64,000 bases of DNA from Thalassotalea_H castellviae (GTDB taxonomy: Bacteria; Pseudomonadota; Gammaproteobacteria; Enterobacterales; Alteromonadaceae): positions 186,001 through 250,000 of the forward strand of contig NZ_JAVRIF010000004.1 of the NCBI RefSeq assembly GCF_031846185.1, read 5' to 3'. This document shows positions 17,778 through 26,195 of this stretch, in pieces. The notes under the pieces are model-generated. The model was not told the DNA's origin and did not search any database. It worked only from the letters and a program-made list of their open reading frames with translations. Position numbers and translations under genes: made by a program. The first letter of the stretch is position 1, and every line of letters starts with the position of its first letter.

Positions 17778-19220
17778 ATGAGTACAGCAACTACTTTCAC
17801 CGTAGATCAACAAATTGATACGTTATTAGCGCCGGTTGCTGAACTCTTTACTCAAATCATTTTCTACTCGATATCAATTAACTCAATCGATATTCCATTG
17901 ATTGTTCTCTGGTTAATCATCGCCGCGATTAGTTTTACCTGTTATTTCGGATTCCTTAATTTTACTGGGTTAAAGCATAGCGTTAAAATAATTAAAGGTG
18001 ATTACTCTTCACCAAGCGATAAAGGTGAAGTTAGTCATTTTCAAGCTCTCACCACGGCACTTTCAGGTACCGTTGGTTTAGGTAATATAGCTGGCGTTGC
18101 CATCGCAATCTCTATTGGTGGACCCGGTGCGACTTTTTGGATGATGTTAGCTGGTTTAATGGGCATGTCAGCTAAATTTTTAGAATGTGCTTTAGGGGTA
18201 AAGTATCGTCAAATCGATGCGAATGGTATCGTGCGCGGTGGCCCAATGTATTATTTAAGTGAAGGATTATCGGATTTAGGACATAAAAAACTTGGCAAAG
18301 GTTTGGCGATCTTTTTTGCTATTTGCTGCATGACTGCATCATTGTGCGGCAGTAATATGCTCCAGGCTAATCAAGCTTATAGCCAATTTATGATTGCCTT
18401 TGCCCAAGACAGCAGTTTTTGGCAAAACAAAGGCTGGTTATTTGGTTTAATACTTGCCTCGATTATCGCCGTTGTTATTATTGGCGGGATCAAAAACATT
18501 GCTAAAGTTACCTCGAAAATTGTCCCGTTAATGGCGACAATTTATTTAGTCTCTGCCCTCTTTATCATTTGTTATCACATAGAAAAAGTCCCCTCCGCTT
18601 TTTATTTAATTTTCACAGAAGCCTTTCATCCACAAGGTGTGGTTGGGGGGATAATAGGCGTCATGATACAAGGCTTTAAGCGGGCCACGTTTTCTAGCGA
18701 AGCTGGTGTTGGAGCTGCCGCTATTGCTCATGCCGCCGCCAGAACCAACGAACCGATTAGAGAAGGTTATGTCGCGCTGCTCGAACCGTTTATTGATACC
18801 GTCGTTATTTGCACTATTACTGCTTTAGTGATTGTTATTACTGGCGCATACACTTCGGTTGAAGGGGTTGATGGCGTAGCGTTAACATCTAGAGCGTTCG
18901 CCAGTGTAATTTGGTGGTTTCCTTATCTATTAAGTATAGCCGTGTTACTTTTTGCCATTTCAACAATGATTTCATGGGCATATTACGGGTCAATTGCTTG
19001 GCAATATATTATGGGGACCAATAAATATTTAGACCTATTATATAAATGTATTTTTTGTACCTGTACCATCATTGGCGCATCGATTAGTTTGAATTCTGTC
19101 ATTGCCATTTCTGATTCAATGTTTTTCTCCATGGCGATCGCCAATATTATTGGTTTATATATGATGGCGCCTATGATGAAAAAAGAACTTTTCAGCTATA
19201 ACCTAAAATATCGCCCATAA
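17778..19220 (+). CDS. Sodium:alanine symporter family (AGCS) transporter
   Basis: This is a 480-residue inner-membrane transporter with about 10-11 helices. Family signatures are present: FQALTTALSGTVGLGNIAGVA near residue 88, the GGPGATFWM segment, VRGGPMYYL, and FKRATFSSEAGVGAAAIAHAAA near 300. AGCS members import alanine, glycine or related amino acids with Na+. It is the last gene of a four-gene operon. The N-terminus has an extra hydrophobic helix before the first conserved block. Substrate cannot be read from the sequence. Confidence 0.92.
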   Translation: MSTATTFTVDQQIDTLLAPVAELFTQIIFYSISINSIDIPLIVLWLIIAAISFTCYFGFLNFTGLKHSVKIIKGDYSSPSDKGEVSHFQALTTALSGTVGLGNIAGVAIAISIGGPGATFWMMLAGLMGMSAKFLECALGVKYRQIDANGIVRGGPMYYLSEGLSDLGHKKLGKGLAIFFAICCMTASLCGSNMLQANQAYSQFMIAFAQDSSFWQNKGWLFGLILASIIAVVIIGGIKNIAKVTSKIVPLMATIYLVSALFIICYHIEKVPSAFYLIFTEAFHPQGVVGGIIGVMIQGFKRATFSSEAGVGAAAIAHAAARTNEPIREGYVALLEPFIDTVVICTITALVIVITGAYTSVEGVDGVALTSRAFASVIWWFPYLLSIAVLLFAISTMISWAYYGSIAWQYIMGTNKYLDLLYKCIFCTCTIIGASISLNSVIAISDSMFFSMAIANIIGLYMMAPMMKKELFSYNLKYRP

Positions 19221-19347
19221 TCCCATCTACAAAAGCGCGTAATCACCTAATAATTTAACCTTACTTTCAACGTCATTACCAGTTATGGCATTGATGTTAC
19301 TTGTTGTTACAAAGATCCTCAGATAAATATTTGCCAAACACTCAAAG

Positions 19348-19366
19348 TGATATCATAATGATATCA
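19348..19366. promoter_or_regulatory. Tandem TGATATCA palindromes upstream of SPFH/RHH
   Basis: Two identical 8-bp palindromes, TGATATCA, lie 11 bp apart (19348-19355 and 19359-19366), so both face the same side of the helix. They sit 29 bp before the SPFH start. The second gene of the operon encodes a ribbon-helix-helix protein, a class that binds tandem short palindromes cooperatively, so autoregulation is a reasonable inference. Confidence 0.5.
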
Positions 19367-19394
19367 TCTTGTTTAAACATTCATGGAGAATAAC

Positions 19395-20261
19395 ATGATC
19401 ACAGAAAAAGAAATAAAAGCACCCAATGGAATTATGTTCATCTTTGTTTTACTGGCATTACAAATAGGCACCATTGCCATTGCGATTAATGGTTTAATGA
19501 ATCAATCAGCAGGCCAAGCTATTGTAGGGTTTATCGCGGCAATATTAGTGTTTATTTGTTGGTTTGGCTTTTTTATGGTGAATCCAAAAGAAGCGAGAGT
19601 ACTTCAGTTATTTGGAAAATATTCAGGCACAGTACACAGCTCTGGCCTTCGATGGGCTAACCCTTTTTATACAAAAGCCCGCGTTTCAATGAGAGTAAGA
19701 AACTTTGAAAGTGGTAAGCTTAAAGTCAATGATAAAAATGGTAACCCTATTGAAATTGCCGCAGTTATTGTTTGGGAAGTCATTGATACTGCCGAAGCAG
19801 TTTTTCAAGTTGATGACTATGAAGATTTTGTATCCATTCAAAGTGAGTCTGCTCTAAGAAACCTTGCGACAAGTTATGCATACGATCATCATGAAGATGA
19901 AGACATTTCATTGCGCAGTAATCCGAATGAAATATCCAATGCATTAAAAACCGAAGTACAAGAACGACTAGAAAAAGCAGGTGTGCGCGTCATTGAATCA
20001 AGGATCAGTCATTTAGCTTACGCCCCCGAAATCGCTAATGCCATGTTACGTCGCCAGCAAGCAATGGCAATAATATCAGCAAGAAGAACCATAGTAGAAG
20101 GTGCTGTAGGTATGGTTGAAATGGCGCTTCATAAATTAGAAGAGCGTGAGATTGTTGAGCTTGATGCTGAACGCAAAGCTGCCATGGTCAGTAATTTATT
20201 GGTGGTCTTGTGTAGTGATGAAGCTGCACAACCTATCGTTAATACGGGTACTTTGTATTAA
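19395..20261 (+). CDS. SPFH-domain (stomatin/prohibitin-like) membrane protein
   Basis: This 288-residue protein has two N-terminal hydrophobic helices (about 10-30 and 38-60) and an SPFH domain with the conserved NPKEARVLQLFGKYSGTV stretch. A helical tail (LRRQQAMAIISARRTIVEG) probably oligomerises. SPFH proteins form membrane microdomains or modulate proteases. The ATG at 19395 has GGAG seven bases upstream; that ribosome site overlaps an in-frame ATG at 19383, which is therefore rejected. The small RHH gene follows 40 bp later. Confidence 0.88.
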   Translation: MITEKEIKAPNGIMFIFVLLALQIGTIAIAINGLMNQSAGQAIVGFIAAILVFICWFGFFMVNPKEARVLQLFGKYSGTVHSSGLRWANPFYTKARVSMRVRNFESGKLKVNDKNGNPIEIAAVIVWEVIDTAEAVFQVDDYEDFVSIQSESALRNLATSYAYDHHEDEDISLRSNPNEISNALKTEVQERLEKAGVRVIESRISHLAYAPEIANAMLRRQQAMAIISARRTIVEGAVGMVEMALHKLEEREIVELDAERKAAMVSNLLVVLCSDEAAQPIVNTGTLY

Positions 20262-20301
20262 TGACATTCATCCTTAATTTTAATTTAGAACAGAGGTAAT
20301 C

Positions 20302-20487
20302 GTGGCTAAAAAAGCTTATCCGCTGAGAATTAATGAAGAAATTCTTAATGCCATGCAACAATGGTCTGATGATGAGTTACGTAGTTTAAATGCTCAAATT
20401 GAATATGTATTACGCGATGCACTAAGAAAAGCGGGGCGAAGTAAACCTCGCCCGATTGAACCAATTATTGATCCTGTTGATGAATAA
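20302..20487 (+). CDS. Arc-like ribbon-helix-helix DNA-binding protein
   Basis: This 61-residue protein begins AKKAYPLRINEEILNAMQQW, a beta strand followed by two helices as in Arc/MetJ-type RHH regulators, and ends in a basic and acidic tail. The GTG start is preceded by GAGGT at a good distance. It is probably co-transcribed with the SPFH gene and may bind the tandem TGATATCA sites upstream. No toxin partner is beside it, so an antitoxin role is not supported. Confidence 0.8.
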   Translation: MAKKAYPLRINEEILNAMQQWSDDELRSLNAQIEYVLRDALRKAGRSKPRPIEPIIDPVDE

Positions 20488-20583
20488 AACAGCACATATA
20501 GATATTCAATTTCATAAATGAAATTATGTTACATATTTGGCGCTTAACTCATATTGTTATTCACATATTTTTGGCATAAAAAA

Positions 20584-20606
20584 AGCCGATAACACTGTTA
20601 TCGGCT
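20584..20606 (-). terminator. Intrinsic terminator reading leftward
   Basis: An 11-bp perfect inverted repeat (AGCCGATAACA / TGTTATCGGCT, single central C) is followed on the minus strand by a run of seven T. It ends transcripts coming from polA or from a small RNA between polA and this point; on the plus strand there is no T-run. Confidence 0.85.
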
Positions 20607-20680
20607 TGTTAGCTATGAGGAAGCTAGAATATACAAATTATTACAACAAGCGTCCGTTAAGGAACGAAACAAAGTATAGA
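20584..20680 (-). ncRNA. Possible small RNA downstream of polA
   Basis: Between the polA stop (20761) and the leftward terminator is about 155 bp without a gene. On the minus strand a TATAGA hexamer (20686-20691) lies 18 bp from a weak TTACAA (20710-20715), which would start an RNA of about 95 bases ending at the strong terminator. Spot 42 RNA occupies this position after polA in several gammaproteobacterial orders, but its conserved 5' sequence is not recognisable here. A polA 3' UTR explains the data equally well. Confidence 0.3.
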
Positions 20681-20760
20681 TTAACTCTATATTCTTTGTA
20701 AAGCACTTTTTGTAATAAAATTACACAATATGTAATAAAACATTCAAAATATTAAATGGC

Positions 20761-23508
20761 TTAATGTGCTTGCTCCCAGTTATCTCCTTCACCAGCTTCG
20801 GCGATTAATGGTACTTTTAGTTCAACAGCAGCATTCATAATTTCGACTAATTTAGCGGTGGTTTCTGCAACAATATCCTGATGAATTTCAAAAATTAACT
20901 CATCATGCACTTGCATGGTCATTTTAATACGGTCATCATTTTGTGCTTCAATCCATTCATCAACCGCTAACATTGCTTTCTTTATGATATCAGCAGCTGT
21001 ACCTTGCATAGGGGCATTAATAGCAGCTCGTTCAGCACCTTTTCTACGCATAGCATTTTTCGATTTTATTTCCGGTAAATACAGTCGGCGTCCAAATAAT
21101 GTTTCAACATAACCCTGCTCTGTTGCTTGTTGACGAGTGTCTTCCATATAAGCGAGCACATTGGGGTAACGTTCGAAGTATTTATCCATATATTCTTGAG
21201 CACGATGGCGAGGAATATCTAATTGCTTCGCTAAACCAAAAGCTGACATGCCATAAATTAAACCAAAGTTAACCGCTTTCGCACTGCGACGTTGATCGGC
21301 AGTAACATCAGCTAAATCTACACCAAAAATTTCTGCCGCCGTCGCTTTATGTACATCTCGACCGTCTGAAAATGCCGACACTAATCCTGGGTCATCTGAT
21401 AAATGCGCCATGATTCGCAGCTCTATTTGAGAATAATCTATCGCGACAATTTTATGATCTTTTGGTGCAATAAAAGCAAGACGAATTTTACGCCCTTCTT
21501 CGCTACGAATTGGGATATTTTGTAAGTTTGGATCGGTTGAAGATAAACGCCCTGTTGCAGCAACTGCTTGTTGATACGATGTATGCACACGTCCTGTATT
21601 ACTAACCAGTAACGGCAATTTGTCCGTATAAGTCGATTTTAATTTACTTAAACCACGATTTTCTAAAATGACTTTGGGTAAAGGATAATCTAGTGCTAAC
21701 TCTTGTAACACTTCTTCTGCTGTAGAAGGGGCACCTTTAGGCGTTTTTTTAATGACCGGAATTTTTAACTCTTCAAACAATATTTTCTGCAATTGTTTTG
21801 GTGACGATAAGTTAAATGTTTGACCCGCAATATTATGTGCTTCAACTTCTAATTCTTGTAACCTCATGCCGATCGAGTGGCTCTGTTCGTTCAATAAATC
21901 ACTATCAATCAACACGCCATGTTGCTCCATCCGTGCAAGCACTGGCACTAACGGCATTTCTATTTCATTAAAAACGCTAAGTTGTGTGTTGCTTTTCTCA
22001 AGTTTAGGATAAATAGCTTGATGTAAACGCAAAGTTATATCGGCATCTTCGGCGGCATAATGGCCCGCTTTTTCAATGTCAATTTGATTGAAAGTTAACT
22101 GTTTAGCGCCTTTTCCGGCAATGTCTTCAAAATGAACGGTTTTATAACCCAAATATTTTTCAGCTAAGGCATCCATATTATGGCGTGTGGCAACGCTATT
22201 TAAACAGTATGATTCGATCATAGTATCAAATTTGATACCTTGCATTTGTACGCCGTAATGAGAAAGCACATTCGCGTCATACTTTAAGTTTTGACCTACT
22301 TTTTGACGATCACTATCTTCAAGTAATGGTTTAAGTTGGGCAATAACCCAGTCTCTATCTAACTGATCTGGCGCGTCGATATAGCCATGAGCAACGGGGA
22401 CATACGCTGCTTTACCAACTTCCACAGAAAATGATAAGCCAACTAACTCGGCCTTCATATAATCAACGCTGGTGGTTTCGGTATCAAAAGCAAAAAGATC
22501 CGCTGCGGTTAATTTAGCTAACCAGCTAGCAAAGTCTTCTTTATTGAGAATAATGTCATACTTAGTTTCAATAACCTCTGCAGGCACTGACTCTTCTTCA
22601 TTCTCCTCTTCGCTAATAATTGTCGTCGCTTCACTATTAGAACCTTTTGTTAAATCCGCCAATAAACGACGTAATTCAAATTTAGTGTAAAGCTCGGTTA
22701 ATTTCGCGACATTTGGCTCTGTCGGTTGCAGTTGCTCAACAGATTTATCAAGTTCTACGTCTAATTTAATAGTCGCTAATTCATAAGATAGAGGTAAAAA
22801 CTCTAATGCTTCTCGAAGGTTTTCACCAATTTTTCCTTTTACGCTATCGGCATTTGCGATGACATTGGCCAGAGTTTCATGTTCAGTTAACCATTTAACA
22901 GCCGTTTTAGGGCCACACTTATTTACACCGGGTATGTTATCGACTTTGTCGCCCATCAAAGCAAGATAGTCAATAATTTGATCAGCACGTACCCCAAATT
23001 TTTCTAAGACGCCAGCTTGGTCCATTTTTACATTCGTCATCGTGTTATAAAGCGTGACATGCTCATTTACTAACTGAGCCATATCTTTATCGCCGGTTGA
23101 AATAACAGTTTCAATACCTGCTTTAGTAGCTTGCGCTGCTAATGTACCGATAACATCATCCGCTTCCACTCCCTCAATAACGAGTAAAGGTAACCCCATT
23201 GCTTCAACTATTTCATGAATCGGTGCAATTTGTGTGCGTAAATCATCAGGCATTGGAGGACGATTGGCTTTATATTCAGGATACATATCATTTCTAAACG
23301 TTTTACCTTTCGCATCGAATATCACGACAACGTTCCCATTGGGGTAATCTTTTTTCAGACTATTGAGCATATTTAATACGCCAGTAATTGCTCCTGTAGA
23401 TTGACCATCTTTGGTTGATAACGCTTGCAAATAAGGCACATGATAGGCACGAAATAAATAAGAAGAACCATCAACTAAAATGAGCGGAGATAATGAAGAT
23501 TTGGACAT
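20761..23508 (-). CDS. polA: DNA polymerase I
   Basis: PolA fills gaps and removes RNA primers in replication and repair. The 915-residue protein contains all three parts: an N-terminal 5'-3' exonuclease (LILVDGSSYLFRAYHV at the start; GVEADDVIGTLA and MGDKVDNIPGV metal-site motifs), a proofreading 3'-5' exonuclease (FAFDTETTS; AAEDADITLRLH) and the polymerase domain (AIDYSQIELRIMAHLS, RRSAKAVNFGLIYGMSAFGL, MQVHDELIFEI). All key acidic residues look intact. An acidic linker (SEEENEEES) separates the first two parts. The ATG is at 23508; two DnaA boxes lie upstream. Confidence 0.97.
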   Translation of the reverse strand: MSKSSLSPLILVDGSSYLFRAYHVPYLQALSTKDGQSTGAITGVLNMLNSLKKDYPNGNVVVIFDAKGKTFRNDMYPEYKANRPPMPDDLRTQIAPIHEIVEAMGLPLLVIEGVEADDVIGTLAAQATKAGIETVISTGDKDMAQLVNEHVTLYNTMTNVKMDQAGVLEKFGVRADQIIDYLALMGDKVDNIPGVNKCGPKTAVKWLTEHETLANVIANADSVKGKIGENLREALEFLPLSYELATIKLDVELDKSVEQLQPTEPNVAKLTELYTKFELRRLLADLTKGSNSEATTIISEEENEEESVPAEVIETKYDIILNKEDFASWLAKLTAADLFAFDTETTSVDYMKAELVGLSFSVEVGKAAYVPVAHGYIDAPDQLDRDWVIAQLKPLLEDSDRQKVGQNLKYDANVLSHYGVQMQGIKFDTMIESYCLNSVATRHNMDALAEKYLGYKTVHFEDIAGKGAKQLTFNQIDIEKAGHYAAEDADITLRLHQAIYPKLEKSNTQLSVFNEIEMPLVPVLARMEQHGVLIDSDLLNEQSHSIGMRLQELEVEAHNIAGQTFNLSSPKQLQKILFEELKIPVIKKTPKGAPSTAEEVLQELALDYPLPKVILENRGLSKLKSTYTDKLPLLVSNTGRVHTSYQQAVAATGRLSSTDPNLQNIPIRSEEGRKIRLAFIAPKDHKIVAIDYSQIELRIMAHLSDDPGLVSAFSDGRDVHKATAAEIFGVDLADVTADQRRSAKAVNFGLIYGMSAFGLAKQLDIPRHRAQEYMDKYFERYPNVLAYMEDTRQQATEQGYVETLFGRRLYLPEIKSKNAMRRKGAERAAINAPMQGTAADIIKKAMLAVDEWIEAQNDDRIKMTMQVHDELIFEIHQDIVAETTAKLVEIMNAAVELKVPLIAEAGEGDNWEQAH

Positions 23509-23608
23509 GATGATTTGTATCGCTAGTAAGAAATTTGGCTAAGCATGCCATAAAGCCTGATTACTCTCTAGCAATTAACCATTAATGTATGAAAAAAATG
23601 AGTGAAAA

Positions 23609-23617
23609 TGTGGATAA
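23609..23617 (-). promoter_or_regulatory. DnaA box 1 upstream of polA
   Basis: TTATCCACA on the minus strand is a perfect consensus DnaA box. It lies about 100 bp upstream of the polA ATG, in the probable promoter region. Confidence 0.65.
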
Positions 23618-23751
23618 CTTTGTTGAAAAGCAGCATAAGATTCCATAGAGATAAAGTATCAAAATGGGTCAAATATGATTAAGTTTTTGTTTTATATGGA
23701 AAAAGGTAAGAAAAAATCCTTTTATCTATATTATTATTATTATTTTATAAA

Positions 23752-23760
23752 TGTGGATAA
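23752..23760 (-). promoter_or_regulatory. DnaA box 2 upstream of polA
   Basis: This is a second perfect TTATCCACA box in the same orientation, 143 bp from the first, beside an AT-rich TTA-repeat tract. Confidence 0.6.
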
Positions 23761-24040
23761 GTATTTTTTTATCTCTTATTGATTGCTCAAAAAGAGACCA
23801 ACTATCCTCACTAAGGGAATAAGAGATTACCAGAATTTTCTGTCATTACCAGTCTATTATTAAATTATTTTTAAAGAAATATGACACATGCAAATAACAA
23901 AAAAATATAAGTGAGAAAGGGTGCCTGACAGCGCTTACTTTAGTTGGATAATTATTTTAAAAAAAGTCTATTATTAATAATTAATTTATGGCGAATATAT
24001 TACTGACAATATTGAAACCTTTTATCACTCGAGAATTTGT

Positions 24041-24379
24041 ATGGACTTATCGACTTACCTAAAAAATATACCAGAACAAAGAATGGCGCGCTTTAATGCC
24101 ATCTATACTTTAATCATGAAATTATTTCCTGATGCAGAGCCATCAATGAAATACAAAATGCCAACTTTTACATTGGGTGATCATTGGATCGCTTTAGCTA
24201 ACCAAAAAAATTACTTATCAGTTTATACGTGCAACGCACAGCATTTAGCTGAATTTCAACATCAATATCCAAAGATAAAAACAGGCAAAGGTTGTATTAA
24301 TATTAAAGATAACGACACGTTTGAACTGAATGATTTAGGCTCGGTCATTACCAGTGCGTTAACAAAAAGTCTAAAATAA
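24041..24379 (+). CDS. DUF1801 domain-containing protein
   Basis: This is a 112-residue cytoplasmic protein of the DUF1801 (YdhG-like) superfamily. The recognisable core is PDAEPSMKYKMPTFTLGDHWIALANQKNY in two adjoining parts, with the conserved M-K-Y-K-M-P-x-F element and the C-terminal G-K-G-C-I-x-I-K segment. The function is unknown; some members have an iron-chaperone-like fold. It is monocistronic and divergent from polA. Confidence 0.75.
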   Translation: MDLSTYLKNIPEQRMARFNAIYTLIMKLFPDAEPSMKYKMPTFTLGDHWIALANQKNYLSVYTCNAQHLAEFQHQYPKIKTGKGCINIKDNDTFELNDLGSVITSALTKSLK

Positions 24380-24445
24380 ACAGTTGGAAATTAATCCCGT
24401 GACAAACGGTTTAAGTTTCAGCTAGGTTTATGAAAATATTCTCTT

Positions 24446-25810
24446 TTAGGCAAGTTTAAAGGTAATTTCAAAGCAAGCGCCAGCACAATAATCTGGGTTA
24501 TATTGGATCTGCCCTTTTAATGATTGAGTGACTAAATTATAAACTATATGCATGCCTAATCCTGTGCCCCCTTTACCACGTTTAGTGGTAAAAAATGGTT
24601 CAAAAATATGCTCAACATTATCTGCTTTAATCCCCTTACCATTATCCGAATAGATAATAGAAACCTGTTCACCCGCTTGTGCTATTTCAATATCGATATG
24701 ACCTTCATCCATACCCGCAAAGCCATGAATACATGAGTTGCTATATAAGTTAGTAAAAATACGGGTTATCGCATCAGGATCATGAGTGATAAAAATAGTT
24801 TTATCACCAAAAATATCCGCAGTGACTTTTTTATGCAGCGTTTTATTGTGCGCTACAATAGTGTTTAATATTTCAAATAAATTAAATGTTTTGGCTTGTT
24901 CATCACTTTGTATCACTGCCGCCTGTTTAAAATCAGCAATTAAAGTTGCCGCTCTTTTTAAATTGCCCTGCACCATATCAATACTTTGTTCGATTTCCTG
25001 TACATAAGTTGATAAGCCAGATTTAGTGACAGTATTTTTCTCTAAGGTTGATTTTAATTCTGTTGTACTTTCTTGAATTAATGAAGATGCCGTTATGGCA
25101 ATACCTAAAGGCGTATTAATTTCATGTGCCACACCAGCAACCAACCTGCCAAGCGAGGCCATTTTTTCGGCTTCTACTAATTCGGTTTTTGCCTCTGTTA
25201 AACTATTAATTGATTCTTGCAGTTGTTGCGTTCTATTAACGACTCTTTGTTCTAATTCATCCTGATATTCTAATAATTTTTTATTTGCCGAAGTGAGATC
25301 TGAGCCTAACAATTTTATACTGTAAGTAACTACCGATAAGATAATAACGATCATAATCGCTGATTCTATACCTGTCCCAATGACGATATGTTTATAAAGC
25401 TCAAGTTCATTCACTAAACCCATTAACATTACACTACATGCGATTAACGCATAAATAGTCCATAAAAATTTATCGGTCCCGGTTAGTACCGCAAAACTAA
25501 TTAATGCCGGAAAAACTAATAATGCCTCGTCTCTAATGCCCTGATTAAAAAAACAAAGTGTTAAAATTAAGATGGTTATCGATAAATTGACTAAATTGGA
25601 GCCATATTGAACTAGATCTTTTTTTACCAGATATCGACCAATAGAAAGACAGATCAAAAATATAAACAGTAGGGTTAAATTAAACCAATCTTTGTACATC
25701 AGTGGAAAAAGAGCAGCTAAAATTGTTGCAGATTGGGTTAACCAAGTGACTTGTATAATACGTTTCTTTCTGAACAATTCAGGATTTAATTTATTCGCTT
25801 CTGTCGTCAA
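24446..25810 (-). CDS. Orphan membrane sensor histidine kinase
   Basis: This 454-residue protein has about six transmembrane helices (residues 22-168), a coiled coil (170-215), a dimerisation/phosphoacceptor domain with VAGVAHEINTPLG (H229 is the phosphorylated residue), and a C-terminal ATPase domain with N box (LYSNSCIHGF), G1 (YSDNGKGI) and G2 (GKGGTGLGMHIV). It lacks HAMP, PAS and periplasmic sensor domains, so the membrane part itself is probably the sensor. No response regulator is adjacent; the nearest DNA-binding candidate at 49.1-49.4 kb lacks a receiver domain. Confidence 0.88.
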   Translation of the reverse strand: MTTEANKLNPELFRKKRIIQVTWLTQSATILAALFPLMYKDWFNLTLLFIFLICLSIGRYLVKKDLVQYGSNLVNLSITILILTLCFFNQGIRDEALLVFPALISFAVLTGTDKFLWTIYALIACSVMLMGLVNELELYKHIVIGTGIESAIMIVIILSVVTYSIKLLGSDLTSANKKLLEYQDELEQRVVNRTQQLQESINSLTEAKTELVEAEKMASLGRLVAGVAHEINTPLGIAITASSLIQESTTELKSTLEKNTVTKSGLSTYVQEIEQSIDMVQGNLKRAATLIADFKQAAVIQSDEQAKTFNLFEILNTIVAHNKTLHKKVTADIFGDKTIFITHDPDAITRIFTNLYSNSCIHGFAGMDEGHIDIEIAQAGEQVSIIYSDNGKGIKADNVEHIFEPFFTTKRGKGGTGLGMHIVYNLVTQSLKGQIQYNPDYCAGACFEITFKLA

Positions 25811-26195
25811 GAAAATCTCCTTTAAGCTAATAAAAAGCCTAAATATCCCATTGAATAGGCACGATATTAACTATAGTGCTTATTTATAATTTAGCTAAAA
25901 GTCATTTAATTGGCTAGGTAAAAAGCCTAATTTCACATGGAAGAAAGGCATTTCCCGTGATTTTGTATGCAGTTTATCTATAGATGCAAGATAGGTAGAT
26001 TCATAAAGAGAATCAATAGGTTTAAATTTCCTAATAACATCCTGAACGAAGAGTTAAGAATAATGGTAGGGTTGATTATGAATAATAAGCGTTATGCCAA
26101 CTGTTTGACATAACGCCTATTTATTTTATCAAATGAGCTTTAATGACTAAAACTCATCGTGAAATCCTTACTTTTTTTAAGAAGTAAGAACAATA
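25811..26195. other. Intergenic region with two hairpins
   Basis: This 385-bp gap separates the histidine kinase start from the amylase stop. The left two thirds shows nothing recognisable beyond a possible kinase leader. The right third has two imperfect hairpins (26089-26116 and 26133-26157) that probably end the amylase transcript. Confidence 0.5.
26089..26116 (-). terminator. Probable amylase terminator hairpin
   Basis: GCGTTATG and CATAACGC form an 8-bp stem extended by CAA/TTG after one mismatch, with a 4-base loop. It is 80 bp beyond the amylase stop. The T-run is weak. A smaller hairpin (ATGAG...CTCAT, 26133-26157) lies closer to the stop. Confidence 0.5.

Larger units (their letters stand above)
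23509..24040. other. AT-rich region upstream of polA
   Basis: This 532-bp divergent gap is strongly AT-rich, with a TTA-repeat tract near 23730-23750. It holds two perfect DnaA boxes (23609-23617 and 23752-23760) and the promoters of polA and of the DUF1801 gene. No gene or RNA was recognised in it. Confidence 0.6.

Noticed and set aside
23509..24040. Chromosomal replication origin
   Set aside because: Only two DnaA boxes are present, with no dnaA, dnaN, mnmG or clustered boxes nearby; a polA control region is simpler.
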